Source: Hyaloscypha bicolor E
Lineage: Eukaryota > Ascomycota > Leotiomycetes > Helotiales > Hyaloscyphaceae
DNA: 64,000 nucleotides
Assembly: GCF_002865645.1 (NCBI RefSeq)
Contig: NW_020194684.1
Coordinates: forward strand, 217,308-281,307
Direction: 5' to 3'
In this document: in pieces, positions 9,409-21,353 of the stretch
Layout: each line of letters opens with the position of its first letter
Position numbering within the stretch: the stretch's first letter is position 1
Program-made: the position numbers and the translations under genes
Notes under the pieces: model-generated
What the model saw: only the letters and a program-made list of their open reading frames with translations
What the model was told of the DNA's origin: nothing
Database searches by the model: none

Positions 9409-10434
9409 TAGTACGTTCGCGATTAGTCTTCGATATCCCTTCGTTCTCTAGGGGTTGGTACACCGATCAGCCGCGAAGCCAGCAGACACGCAAGGATACG
9501 ACCGTCACCTTCAAACGATCGGAACCCAAGGGGTTCTTTGATCTGCGATGTCCAGTCTTCCGTCCCCACGCCGCATCGGCAGGGAGCGACTCATCAATAA
9601 TCTCACCAACGCCATGTCAGATTTCGAAGCAACCGCCAGCTTCAGCTGCGGTGTATACATCAGCATCAATAGATATGGGGGCACAACTCGATACGGAGAT
9701 TTTACCAGCACGAAGAAAACCTGTTGCCATCCCCAGCCATTGATATCCGTTGGGACACATCAGATGGTAATGTGTCAAGGAAAATCACTTTCCCTCTGTA
9801 GAAGTTCCTCGGTCCTTTCGTTCCTTCAAGGAAGTCGCTGTTGCATATCAAACCCCAGAGATTTTGACGCCAATTTTAACCGAGATCCAAGGCCACAGAA
9901 CTGCTTCCGAAGTAGTGGGGTGGGGCCCAAAGAACCTTTAGCCTAGAAAGCTTCTCGGCTCTGCGATTGGAGCGGCCCATGTTGCTGGAAAGCGACAACG
10001 AGGAAAGGCACTAAGAGTCGTGTAATATGTATCTAATTAAACATTTGCATTGTACATACGACCATAGACTGAAGAACATTGGGCATCCCGTCCGCTCTGC
10101 CATACACAAGCTTCAGATCGGCAGATTAGTAGTTGGGTGGGTGACCACCAGCGAATACCTGCTGTTGTATGTTTTTTTATTTTTTTTCTCTATTTCCCTT
10201 TTTCCCTTTTTCTCCAGGAACTCCTTCTCTAAGGCTGAAGGGTTTTTCTCTTTCCTGTTTTTCTCTTTCCTGTTGGAAGGGGAAGTGGGTGCATAGTGTA
10301 ACGGGAAGAAAAGGAAGTGACTTGTTCTGTTCATAGCCCATGTTTCAACACTTGCTCTATGTTTGGTTACTGGAGACAAAGCGTCCTATTTCTATGATCC
10401 TATCCGCTAGATTCTATTCTCATCTCATCTCAGC
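9409..10434. other. Intergenic, no gene recognised
   Basis: About 1 kb with short open frames on both strands but no recognisable domain. T-rich tracts lie around 10170-10270 (TTTTTCTCTTTCCTGTT repeated twice) and TCATCTCATCTCAGC repeats around 10420-10445. I see no gene that can be supported. Confidence 0.4.
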
Positions 10435-11206
10435 TCATCTCAGCCCATTCTCAATCATGATATCAAGTAATCTATCCTCGTCATTCTCCTCCCTTTGCAA
10501 CGGAACCGAAGCTTTTACCCTCTTGAAGAACTTCCCTTCAAACTGCGCTGATAGAAACCAGCATACTCCCAATCAATTATAGCCTTCACCTTTAGTATCA
10601 CGGGATCAACGACCAGGTTATACGTCGGCAAGTCGTCATGATTAAATACTAGCTCCTCAGTCTCAAAAGGCTTTATCTTCTACTCTAGAAGGCCACTTTT
10701 GACCATAATGCGATTGGTGGTACGACCTAGTTATATTAATAAAAGCCAAGGGAGCTTGTCATTAACACAGGCAATATATAATCCCCGAAGGCCCACCCTA
10801 AAACTTAGACTTTAGCTTCTTCAACACCTCCAAATAAACCTCTAGTTCCTTTTGGATAACCTTCTGTTTCTCCTCTGCAAGCGCATTCATGCTTACCCCC
10901 TCAATATACTCTATAACCAGATAGACGGCTTCATCATCTTCGAAGCAACAATATAGCTCAGGGATTGGAATACTCATATGCCTAGCGATAAACGCCATTG
11001 ACGCTGCCTCATTATAGAGTCTTTGTTTTCCGAAACGAGGTATAATTAACGTGCCTGTGAACGGGTTGGTTTGCCATTCTGTTGGTCGCAGGCTGCGTTT
11101 GATCAAAGCCTAACCGACTTTGTAGTATTTTCGTTCGGGCGTGACGGAAAAGCAGTTCTCTTCGCGCCGCGGGTTGAACATTGGTTTGTAACGGGTGGCA
11201 TCGTAT
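10435..11206 (-). pseudogene. APH/protein-kinase-like phosphotransferase, degenerate
   Basis: Read on the minus strand, an aminoglycoside-phosphotransferase-like fungal protein can be followed in pieces. The N-terminal part near 11200-11110 includes NCFSVTPERKYYKVG. A TAG then interrupts, followed by KRSLRPTEWQ, LYNEAASMAFIARH and VYLVIEYIEGVSMN (11100-10800). A stop and further stops follow, then the kinase-like catalytic and metal segments NHDDLPTYNLVVD and AIIDWEYAGFY (about 10640-10560), and after a frameshift a C-terminal FEGKFFKR...DRLLDIM to a stop at 10435. The HxDLxxxN catalytic pattern is therefore still legible (HDDLPTYN). At least five stops and two frameshifts show the gene is dead. 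The intact family comprises small-molecule or protein kinases of mostly unknown substrate in fungi. Confidence 0.75.
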
Positions 11207-11209
11207 ATA

Positions 11210-11560
11210 GAAGGGTTCACCCACCAACCGCCCAAACCCACTTCCCGCCCAACCAAAAAATCATCACTTCCGATTAATTGCAACACAACCAATTAATGAC
11301 TTTTGTTGATTTCAGTGCCATTTTGATTGCATTTAGTCCCTCTTCAAATCTCTTACCATGCCTGTCAAGAAGAACCCAGTTATTGACTACCCAGACGACC
11401 CGAACATGATAACATATAACGAACGATCGGAAATGTCTTAGGAGGCCTTCATTTGGAATGCCCAAATCAAGCTGCGGATTACAGCTTTCTTTTGGAACTT
11501 CAGATTTGAGAAGCATTTACCATACTTTGAGCGCAGTCAAAATTTAGACTTCTCTATCCA
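11210..11560 (+). mobile_element. Truncated pogo/Fot1-type element, left end and transposase N-terminus
   Basis: After a TA (11208-11209) the sequence GAAGGGTTCACCCACCAACC, then GCCCAAACCCACTTCCCGCC, is a diverged copy of the terminal repeat of the full element at 24608-27493. A transposase-like start follows at 11357: MPVKKN and YPDDPN, matching MPVKKN and FPDDPN in the full element, then a TAG and frameshift. No right end is found before the SNF2 gene begins its 3' end at 11756. It is a dead 5' fragment. Confidence 0.6.
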
Positions 11561-11755
11561 GAAACAGCAATTGGCCAGTCTGTTTATAGATAAGAGCATT
11601 CTTGAAGTCTTTGTGTTGCATGTCGCGCTTTAAGGTCAAGCAAAAGTGGTCTGATGCTCACGGCCCAACGCCGGCACTTCCCTATCTAATAGGCTGCTGC
11701 ACTTTCCTCCGCAACCACCCTCTTGTGACCGCAACAAAACTTGATGGCAGACACC

Positions 11756-14700
11756 TCATTCGAGGACAGATTTCAAGTACTGGAGGAATTTTAGACTTGT
11801 CTTTGAACGGCGATTAGGTTTGAAGCATACCTGCAATGTCCCTAAACTTATGGCAGCGTCTGATAAAGGACCTTCGGCGAAGGTCACTTGTGCCAGCATC
11901 TTTTTCCGCTTTTGGATATCCACAATTTGCTATATATAGTCAGTACCTTAAAGGCTCAGAGCTAACTGGTGTTACGTAGCTGGGGGACGAGTATTTCAGG
12001 GGCGAGTTGGTCAGGTTTTACCTCTTCGAATGAGTCTCGCATCAAGTATCGAATCGTGGTGATATCACGTGTTTGGCCAACTCGGTGTACTCGACAGAGA
12101 GCTTGCTCTTCAATCATAGGGTTCCAGTGTGGTTCGATGAGATAGACCCGCGAACCAGCTGTCAGATCGAGACTAAGCTTCAATCAGTGATTGACTCAAA
12201 TGCTTTTCAGGAAAACAACTCACCCAGCCCCTCCGCAAGTGATGGAAACAAGAATGACACGCACGGAATCACCACTCTGAAATGCACGTAGAGCCTCATT
12301 TCTTTTAGGAAGAGAAGTCTTCCCATCAATCCTTGAAAACAGGATCCCCCTGTCGTTCAACATCAGCTGGACATGATTAAGCGTATTCGTCCAGTATGAA
12401 AACACCACACTGTCCAAAATTAGCCATTTCCTCGAGTACTGCAATATGTAAGTCGATACTAACCTTTTCTCTGTTGTGTTGTGTTTACAAAGATCCGCTA
12501 CAAGAGCATTGATCTTCGTAGACATATTTTTGATGGTAAATGCCAGATCACAGTCCCCGGACGGCGTTGCAGGGGTTGAGGTTTCGCAGCTCTCGACCGA
12601 CGCGTCCCAACGTGGATGGCCTGCTCTGTCGTCTTCGATTTGAGACACGCATCTCTCGCATATCATTTGGTCGCAAGGTCGTGTTTGGCGCTGCAACTCA
12701 AAATCAGCCTTCACTGGGCCTTCGAGAAGATCCTCGAGCAAGTTTGCACCGCAGTTCAAGCAATTGGCAGAACGGCCCAGAATATTGCCATAAAACGAGT
12801 CAGATGCCTCTCCCGGAGACCATCCTCCCAGCGAACGCGGAGCTTGAGGAATCTTGCTTTCCACAGAAGACTGGGCCAGAAGACCATGGTTGCAAATTAA
12901 ACGGAGAATGTTAAGCAGCCAGAGTGCATTGAAAGTTTTGCCACCTTGGTTTCCGGAAGAGATGGCTTCCTCAAGAAGCACTCTTGATTGGGTCTTTGCG
13001 GCATCATATTTTTCTCGTTCAGCAGGGGAAAAGTCGAGGTGATGAATCTCGTCAATTCGAGATGGAAGCTGGACAACGGCTTTGGTACGGCTGATAGTAA
13101 TAGCCCTAACGAGCGTTTTGAGTCTCAGAAATCCCTGGGCATCGGGACTTTGACGATTCTGCCATGGTCTGAAGATCTCTTCTTCGAAACTTTTCGGGTC
13201 GGAGTAAGGGTGAACTTGTAAGAATCTTACAATGCTGGCGAAGTCTGCGAGCTTGTTTTGGATAGGGGTTCCGGTGATCGCCCATCGCCTCGTTGAACGG
13301 AGAGTGCAACACGCTTGGGCGAGTTGGCTTTGTGGGTTCTGGATTGTATGAGCTGCGCAGGTTAGTAATGCTTGATCAGATCCGGGAAGCTGCTTCACCT
13401 TCATCCAGAATCACCCGATGCCAGATCAACGAAAATATAGACTTCTCTTTGTTCGGTTGGTCGCCGAATTTTCTCCAAATGGCAGAGACAGTGTGGTATG
13501 TTGTAATAACAACATCGTATTGCTCCAGCGACTCCGTATTCTTCCTATTTTGGCCATGATAAACGTGGCATTTTATCTTTCCAGGTCGGAGGTGCCTAGA
13601 AGTGATTCAATACCATGGTCAAGCAAGTACGAGTTAATACCGTCTGCAAAACAGTAGGAGACTCACAAACAAAATTGTTTTTCCCAGGCTTGTATTACTA
13701 TTCCCGTCAGTTAAGAGAGCGGTGGCCGCCATTTTCATACGTACATGCCGGAGGTACAATGAGCAAAGTAGTCTTCACAAAATCAGATGTCACAGAGTTG
13801 AGGGTAGCTGGTAGGCTCGCCCGGTTGGCTGCAATGAGACATATCATGCTGAGGGTCTTGCCTAAGCCCATGTCATCCGCTAGCAGACCACCCCGAAAGT
13901 CTGGTGGAGCCTCGTTTGTGCTGTATCCACTGATGTTATTGATGTAACTATCTCCTCGTGTTATTAAATGATCTTAGATGGGAAAACTTGGCGACTACCT
14001 GAACCGCCCCAAAGAATCTGTTTGTTGACTCCAAATGTCACTAGCACCGTCTTCCAGCCCCCAGCCCTTCTCCCGACGCAACATAAACGTCAACGCCTGC
14101 TTTTGATGCCTGTACTATATATCAGCTACATGTACACCTGCCTATGAGAGAGATCTACCCAAATAAATCGGTTTTCACGATATCAGGTGCTTGAGTCTCT
14201 GGCAACGGGCTACCACCCTCCATCAAATGTGCAAGCAAATCAGGTCCGGCCTCCACTCGCTCGATTTGTAAATTCCCAAGTATCGAATCAAATGAACTCG
14301 TCATCACCGTCTCTCCTGAATCTGGTTGGATGATATGTGGGTTCCGGTATAGGACGCAACGCTCACATCCCCGTGGGTCTTGAAGATACATCTTTTTATT
14401 TGATAAGTATCCTCCCACCTTGTCCTCAAGACCGCCTCTGCCGAAAATGATTATGTTCAGGAACCACGACCGCAGTGGCTTTCCGCGGCGTCTACCATTC
14501 TGACGAACACCTCCATCCGGAGATACTTCGAGTTTTGAATGGCAGTACAGCTGCGTCGTGAATTCAACCACGTTTTCCAGCTCGCACAGTATTCGTGCCG
14601 CTTTGGGGCATGCGATACGAAAGGTAACCAAACCGCCGTCGAGCTTCGAAGAAAGATATTCGGGGCTATGAAAGTCGACAGGTATATTATTCGAATTCGG

Positions 14701-15077
14701 GCTAACTTGGGAGCCAATGTTCGTGGAGATGTCACACAACTGCGCAAACAATCAGGTATGATATGGATATGGCTGGAAGGGCAATTTATTTCCATACGAA
14801 CCATTCCATAGCAGCATTCTGGCGGTTCCCTTTCAACTTCGCGTAGTCTGCCATTGCCACCAAGTTCACTACTCGTTGGGTGGGCCAAGAGGTCCGTTCC
14901 ATTAGCAGGCTTGGGTCCAACATCATTCAATCCTTCTGGTTTGGGGAGGGAAGCGTGGGAGCCCACGAGGGATAGATACGACCGTGCACGAGGAGACGTT
15001 GGTCGTGCCGTTGGGTTATGATTGTTGTTGATCCGAGGACGCTTGGCCGGTCGGGTGTTGTCAGTCCGCACATTCAT
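11756..15077 (-). CDS. SNF2-family DEAH helicase with RING-like insert (Rad5/HLTF-type)
   Basis: Eleven exons on the minus strand: 15077-14802, 14739-14159, 14109-13999, 13947-13745, 13697-13667, 13595-13399, 13352-12464, 12409-12224, 12172-12022, 11929-11831 and 11779-11756. They join in frame to about 915 residues. Order: a disordered basic N-terminus with a possible nuclear signal (PAKRPRINN), a conserved N-terminal domain, Walker A ADDMGLGKT, motif TTYHT, DEAH (its codons cross the 46-bp intron at 13353-13398), TGTPIQNKL, a cysteine pair region NCLNCGAN...CDQMICERC resembling a RING finger, then helicase C motifs SVVFSYW, DGKTS, GGAGLDLTAGSRV and RVGQTRD. Such proteins are ATP-driven DNA translocases in chromatin or replication-damage tolerance. 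Repeats surround it but it looks intact. The smallest exons (31 and 24 nt) are inferred from frame and family conservation. Confidence 0.88.
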
Positions 15078-15370
15078 TTCAGATAGCTCATCCCATTACT
15101 GCACATACAAGGGCCAACGGTACCAAGGGAAGTATTTTTTGTGTCTGTCGAGAGACCCCGTGGTGTTGATGATCAAAACCAAAGGCCTGCTCCTTAGTAC
15201 AGTGCAGTGCTCGTCTGTGCTAACGAGTCAAGCCATGGGCTGCCTTGCAGAAAGCCCATCGCGTCAGCACCATACCATAGCCTCGCTGCAATAATTCCTT
15301 ATTCTCGTCCGCATTTTTTATTTTTACGTTCTTGATTATCTGTTATTTTGCTTTTGCTTTCTGACTGCAT
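15078..15370. promoter_or_regulatory. Shared divergent promoter of the SNF2 and NACHT genes
   Basis: Only 293 bases separate the start codons of two oppositely transcribed genes, so both must be driven from here or from within the neighbour. A T-rich segment lies just before the NACHT gene start (about 15310-15360). No specific factor site is claimed. Confidence 0.5.
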
Positions 15371-18300
15371 ATGGCGAACCCTCGAGATGTGATCGCTGAT
15401 GCCTTTGGGAAGCTCAAACGCTCGATATCTGAGGAAGATGCCCACAAGTTTGCGTCGACCGAGTTGAAAGATGTATGGGTGGCTGTTCGCGAGATCGATA
15501 GCAGACAGAGGAGGCGGCTATCAGCCCAGAATATGGCTCGCATCGAACCTATGTTGAGAGGAATCGAGAAGTATACCAAGATTATTGAGGTGTTATGTAA
15601 CGGAACCCCCTACTTACCATATGTGTGGGTTCGTACTCAATTTCTCATTCCATGCAAAGGACGAAATAATCTCACGAAACTTATTAGGCCCCGATCAAGT
15701 TGATGCTTGAGGTTCGCATCCCCGCTCCTTATGATTCTAAGACCAGACTCAGCTCATCCATCCTCCTAGATTGCAAGTCACTATCGGGATGTCTTTGAAG
15801 CACTTCTTGCAGCGTATGCCGATATAGGCGACGCTCTACCACGATTTGACCGTTACAGGGAGACTTTCGCCAATAATCTCGAATTTCAGCACGTCCTTGC
15901 TTCAGTATATACTACAATCCTGGATTTTCATCAACGCGCATACAAATTCTTTCGACGGAGAGGTATTCAATTATGTCTTCACTATTTTCAGTTTAAATCT
16001 TACTAAGAACCGACTATAGCATGGCATATTATTTTTCTCTCCCTCTGGAAGGACTTCGGAAGTCGGTTCGACAACATCATCAAGTCGTTGAAGAAACAGA
16101 GAGATTTCGTCGACATCGAGGCTGCTTCTTTCGACATCGTAGAAGGGAAAGAGTCCCGCACCAGAATTCAAGATGACATTCGACAGAGGCAAGAACGAGA
16201 ATCAGAAATCCTAGAGGGAAACGAAAAGAGCGCAAGAATCTCTCAGTTACAGCACTGTCACGCGTGGCTCTCTATGGATGATAAAATCCAGGAGGCCGTG
16301 TACGAAAGAACATCAAACAGACGGCATGATAAAACCTGCGAGTGGATCGCGAACGAGCCGCAATTAAAGAGTTGGATTAAGGATGATGCGCGACGACCGT
16401 GCCTCTGGCTTGAGGGAAAGCCTGGATCAGGCACACTCCTATAGCATCCTAAAACAATGTTGGTGCTAATACTACTATTCTAGGCAAGAGTATCATGTGT
16501 TCATACATTGTTCAAACGCTTACGAAAACACCGGGTCTAACTGTCTGCTACTACTTTTGCAATAGTCAAGACACTGGCAACGTGTGTCACCAGATCCTGA
16601 CAACCATCGTAGTTCAAATTCTGAGACAGCATCGTGATATTTGCACACTTATCGCTAACGAATTTGTCTATAACGGGGCAAGTTGTGGGATGGCTCAGCT
16701 CAGAATTCTTGTTCCGCAGCTTCTCGAGATAACCTCTTACACAAGAATCGTTATTGACGGGATCGACGAATGTTCAAAAGAAAATCAGAAAGCAATCTTA
16801 AAAGAACTTGAGGTTCTTTGTGCAGGTTTAGTAACACCGTGTAAGGTTCTCTACTCAAGTCGAAGAGAGGTGCATATCTACAAGAAGCTTTCTGAGCAGC
16901 CTCGAATCTCACTGGACGGCCGGCAGGAAGTAGACTGGGATATCCGGTCTTTCTTGAAATACAAGATAACGAGACTCTGCACATCTGATCAAGATCTATT
17001 GGGCAGAATTGAATCGATATTGATGGAAAGAGCAAATGGTCAGTGTTCAACACCATAGCAAGGGTTAATGCTCATCAAAGAGTAGGCATGTTCTTGTGGG
17101 TTCGATTAGTAGTCGACGAGCTCAAATATTGTTACAGCGATGCAGCTTTGGAGGAAACGGCCTCGAGACTACCAAAGGGTCTCAAAGCAGCGTAAGAAAT
17201 ACATCCGCAGTTCTGCGTGTCTTGTCGTTCTGGGTCATTAAAAGACTTGTAGGTACGGACGTATTCTCGACAGGATCATGGACCCTAACATCCCGTGGAA
17301 TGCAAGACACATGGCACTTAGAATTCTGGGGTGGATGGCTTGTTCCTATAGGATATTAAAGAGCTACGAGCTCCTCGATGGTATTGCCTTTGACCCTTCA
17401 AATACTACCCTGACACCCAAGACGAAAGTTCGAAAAGACATACTGGATCTTTGCCGGCCTCTTATCGAAGAGGGTCCTGCTGGCACTGTCGATTTTGTAC
17501 ACTTTTCAGCAAAAGAGTAAGCATTTCTCCTCGTAACAAGGGGCAAGAAATCATTGACCTTCATAGGTATATTCTTGAAGAAGACTATCAAGCTGAGCGC
17601 CCCTTTATATGGCGTGAGAATGCACATTTGGATATTTCCTTCTCTTGTGTGACATTTCTAAATTCCTGCGTCTCATTACTACCAGCACATTCAACAGAAG
17701 CTCAAAGAGCAGCCATTATCGCTCGCGGTTTTCACGGCCTCCTAATTTACGCCGATATGTTCTGGTACAAGCATCTTCTGACATATTGCTCATTTCTGAG
17801 TCAGCACAAAGAACGACAATTCTCCACAGAACTCCTAGCTCAACTTCACCTTTTGATGAGATTTAGCAAAGATAATCAAGTACTACTTTCAGGATCTAAT
17901 ATCACAGCGGGGAAGGACGGGACTACAGACCCTACTCTCGAGCCATTGAATCAGATGCCGGGTGTCAAGAGACTAGTCTCGGATATCCTCGTGTTCCGAG
18001 CCAAGATGGCCCGAGAGAATGGTTCTGATAAGTCCGCCGAAAGTAAGCACCTATCTAGTCAAATTTACTTGCCGAGTCCTAATACACCTTAGTGATTTCT
18101 TCAGGCTCGTGTGATATGGATCCAACACACTTCGGCGCCGTCCGTCACTATTATCAACACGCGGCTGAGCTTTTATTAGATGGCATGGCTGAGGTGACCT
18201 ATCCCGAGATCAACGAGAAGGACCTTCGATCTTTCCGAGAAACATATGGAGCCTCGGCTTATGTATGCCGATTTTTACATTGTGTCTTCAGCTCCGACGG

Positions 18301-18873
18301 CTTTGAATCTTCCTCGCAGCGAGCCAGGCATGAGTCCCAACATCAGCGACACTTTCGATGCGCACATTCCTCATGTGTCCATTTCGCGAGGGGATTCGTT
18401 TCTCGAAACCTTCTAAACAAGCACAATGAGAATTACCATCCAGTTATTGTGGAGGGCCCCAGCCTTGCGGAAAGTCTTGCACCCCCTCCCGCCGTGGAAA
18501 GGCCAGCGCAAGGTGCAACTGAAATAATCCAGCAAGGCATAGAATTTCCTCAGACACGAGCAATGCCCCGTCCATCAGCGCCGGCAACTGGTCTAGCTGC
18601 CAATATTGGTGTGGTCTCGCAGCCAGACTCCTTACAGGTTGGTGGGTTCGGTTTGGGCGGCGAACCTGTGAGTTTTACCAATCCAACCTCATGTTATCGT
18701 GCTAACTTTCACAGTTCGGTTTCTCGAATGAGACGGAATTTGCTCCCAATGAAAGTAGCCTGGATGTACTCATGGATTTCGATTTCGACACTTTCTTACA
18801 CCAAGGGGCGGAAGACAACTTCAACTTCGATGCGTCTGCTTTCCTGGACGGAAACACAATCGGAGCAGAATGA
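15371..18873 (+). CDS. NACHT-type STAND (NLR-like) protein with C-terminal zinc-finger region
   Basis: Ten exons: 15371-15628, 15688-15711, 15770-15962, 16020-16430, 16484-17038, 17086-17191, 17253-17516, 17567-18042, 18105-18667 and 18715-18873. They join in frame to about 1,002 residues. The N-terminal helical region (DUF7708-like; SHYRDVF, RRAWHIIF, LWKDFGSRFD) precedes the nucleotide-binding module: WLEGKPGSGKS (Walker A, crossing an intron), RIVIDGIDEC (Walker B) and VLYSSRRE (sensor). A winged-helix-like and helical region follows. The C-terminus has Cys/His pairs in the spacing of C2H2 fingers (C-x4-C...H-x3-H, then C-x4-C...H-x4-H) and an acidic tail. Fungal STAND proteins mediate non-self recognition and programmed cell death; here that role is inference. 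The intron at 16431-16483 has a GC donor. The acceptor before exon 9 is ambiguous (18092 or 18104, both in frame). Confidence 0.87.
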
Positions 18874-19144
18874 CCATAGGGGCCTCATGAGTGCCATTAT
18901 CAATTTTCTGCGCTAAGGCCCTGGATCACATAAGCCAACTTCAACCTGGCGTCTCAGAAAAATTCTATCGCGACATTATTAGTATCCCAGGAAACTATTC
19001 AGACTTTTACGGAGACGATTACTTTATTAATCTCTTCGCATTTCGGGATAAACTTATCAGCTAAGACTCTCGCTTTAATAAGACTCACGTAGCTATAATA
19101 ACCTTTACTTTAATAATATTACTTATACGTAACTCGATAAGAAC
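18874..19144. other. Downstream region with a 57-codon open frame
   Basis: A stop-free frame at 18894-19064 reads a sensible-looking sequence (FYRDIISIPGNYSDFYGDDY) just past the NACHT gene stop. No in-frame splice donor joins it to exon 10 and it has no ATG near its start, so it is not called as a gene. The last 80 bases are AT-rich. Confidence 0.3.
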
Positions 19145-19881
19145 GGTGGCACCGTTCGATTACTGATCTACTCAGCCTCCAGATCAGGAACATAGGCATA
19201 ATTGCAAACCTCAAATCACCCAGTATTCCGATCCTTTTCAAAAGCCTGCGTCAATATATGCAAGCAAGTAGAGAGACGGGAGACGAACCAGCATACCCAT
19301 ATACTAGCGTCCACATCACACACGGCGTATTGCACTTCTCACCCGGCACAACTTCTCAAAACGCTCTAACAGGTCTGCATTGAAATAATTCAATAAACTC
19401 GGTGGTAAGGAGAGCTATTATTTGGAAGATGGTCAAGAATCAGAGGACGATTTTACATGTTCTTGAGGGGGCAAAGTCGAGGAGGAAGGCGACGGAGACA
19501 CGGCAGAAGGTGGAAGCCATGAGGCCGGTCAGAATCATTCGAAGAGGCATTGTAAGATTCTGTGGACGGATGGGTGGGAGACGTAGATGCTGTGCTTTCT
19601 AAAGCCGAAGCTTACGGCTGCGGCGAAGCGGGTGTAGGTGACGGATCCTGCCAACTGATTTTGATGTCAGAATAATGAAGTTGATAGGGCATCAGGTGGG
19701 GTATACGAACTGTTGCAATGGTACATGCCCAGTCGGCGACATTGAGCTTGTATTTGGGGACGACGCGGGTATATATTCTCACTGCGTAGAAGAGGATGCC
19801 TATTGCGAATATCGGTGTGAGAACAGTGAGTGCTTTAGTTCCAACGGAATCGTTGGGTACATGTCGAGATTGCTGATTCAT
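19145..19881 (-). pseudogene. Rhodopsin-domain (integral membrane) protein, degenerate
   Basis: The minus strand reads a typical fungal rhodopsin-domain protein (PF20684 type). From ATG 19881 an exon carries the first transmembrane helix (LTVLTPIFAIGILFYAVRIY) and VADWACTIAT. After an intron (19706-19648) come SVTYTRFAAAVSFG, then a one-base frameshift near CLFE, and MILTGLMASTFCRVSVAFLL. Next are LTTEFIELFQCRPVRAF, EKCNTPCVMW, and, past a second intron, AIMPMFLIWRLSRSVIERC. Two tryptophan positions are TGA. One frameshift plus two stops in otherwise conserved sequence argue for a recent pseudogene. The C-terminal helices are missing below about 19145. Proteins of this family are seven-helix membrane proteins of largely unknown function. 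Confidence 0.72.
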
Positions 19882-21353
19882 GGCACGTGAGTGATGCAGG
19901 ATTGCCCTTGCTGGTGCGAAAGAAATGAGCATACCTTGAGAACCTTGTCTAAATATGAGATGCGCTCTCTGATCAACCCCGTATTTAGCATGAAGATCTC
20001 GATGGGAGCACCCATTTCGACGCCACACGAAAGAGATTACGCCACCCGTGTGCTAACACTGGGCACTTCGGTCTCCATCTTCATGCTCATTCGCCAGTGA
20101 GTAATCGTGGCAAAGGGAGTCAAGCAACAGCTGCGGAGCATCAACCGTTCGACCGCTGATTTGTCCAAACTTGCCCAGCACTCAACAACGAGAGGTCTCT
20201 ACTTATGTCCATGTCCTCTTGCACCTGCAGGTAGTGCCGGGGAACCTTCCTTGCAGTCCCAGAAGATTCCCATTCCATGGAGCTGGCACTCGTGGCTCTC
20301 CGGGTCCTGCCCCTGTCGCGTGTTGACAGGTGAAAGAATGCGAGGTCACCAACTAGAGCGCGGTGTCAATTCGCTTCGAATCAAGACTTCTGAGTATGGC
20401 ACCTGGGTGATTACGATAATTGGATAAAGAACGAGTCGAGGCCACTTGACGGGCAAACCTAGAATGAGGCTGAGACACGTCCCGGATGAAAGGTTGCGGA
20501 GACGGCGGGGAAGGTCCGATTCAAAAGCCGTGACGAAGACACTCTGGTTAGAAGGCAGTCGGAGTGCTGGTACGTAGTTTGGAGAGGAATATGAACCTCT
20601 TAGGTTCAAAAATAGAGTTCTGGAAAGAGAGAGAAAGATGATCCGCGGTTCGTGGTTTGCACCGAGTTTTGTGGACAGATGGTTGATTAAATTACTATGT
20701 AGAAAGGCCCATGCATTCTAAATTTAGTATTACGTGACTGCTGCCTTCCTGAGAGATCCTGTCATTGAGAGCAGGACGGGGGGGGAAGAAAAAGGGGGGC
20801 ATTCTCGCTTAACCGGGGTCGGCGCTTTTCCCGGCCGATCCTTTTGCCCCTTTCATTTTTCACGTGCCGAATCTTATTTACTTTCTTCAAAACTTAATCC
20901 ATAACGTAGTATATCGTGAAGGTTTACATTTATTCCTTCCGTCACGTTGTCCTATTCAACTCTTTCACCTGTACTTGTTCGCTCGTTGCACGTGATTATT
21001 TTGCCAGCCAATTCTGCAGGACAGATGAATCCTCACCGAGTACAATGTCCAATCATATGTCAAGTGCCTGCATACCACAGCCATAGCCTATTGTTCCGTT
21101 CCACGTTCGATGACCATAGTGCTGCAGCTAGTGAGGGCAGCTTCTATGTCGGCCCTCCCTTTTTGTCCCCATTTCAGCCAGCCTCTCCGATTCCTCATAC
21201 TATACTTCTTCCCGAGATTTAATTCATGAGTTGACGAGACTTTCGTCGTGTATTTGATTCTAAGATACAGAGTACCAATCGAGAATACATCTCATCAAAT
21301 TGCGAACGTCTGCCCGTCCACTTACCCCGCATTTCTTACCACGTCTTAGCAAG
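19882..21353. other. Intergenic, no gene recognised
   Basis: About 1.5 kb. Short open frames on both strands (for example 20346-20609 minus) show no domain I recognise. A G-rich patch lies at about 20775-20800 and a palindromic CCGGGG/CCCGG segment near 20812-20840. The last 300 bases are the upstream region of the next gene. Confidence 0.4.

Noticed and set aside
12540..12914. 124-codon plus-strand frame opposite the SNF2 gene
   Set aside because: Antisense shadow of the helicase exon 12464-13352.
12991..13404. Start of the helicase frame upstream of the DEAH box within 13353-13404 as an unspliced exon
   Set aside because: Family alignment by eye requires the DEAH motif across the 46-bp intron, which has an exact TTACTAAC branch site.
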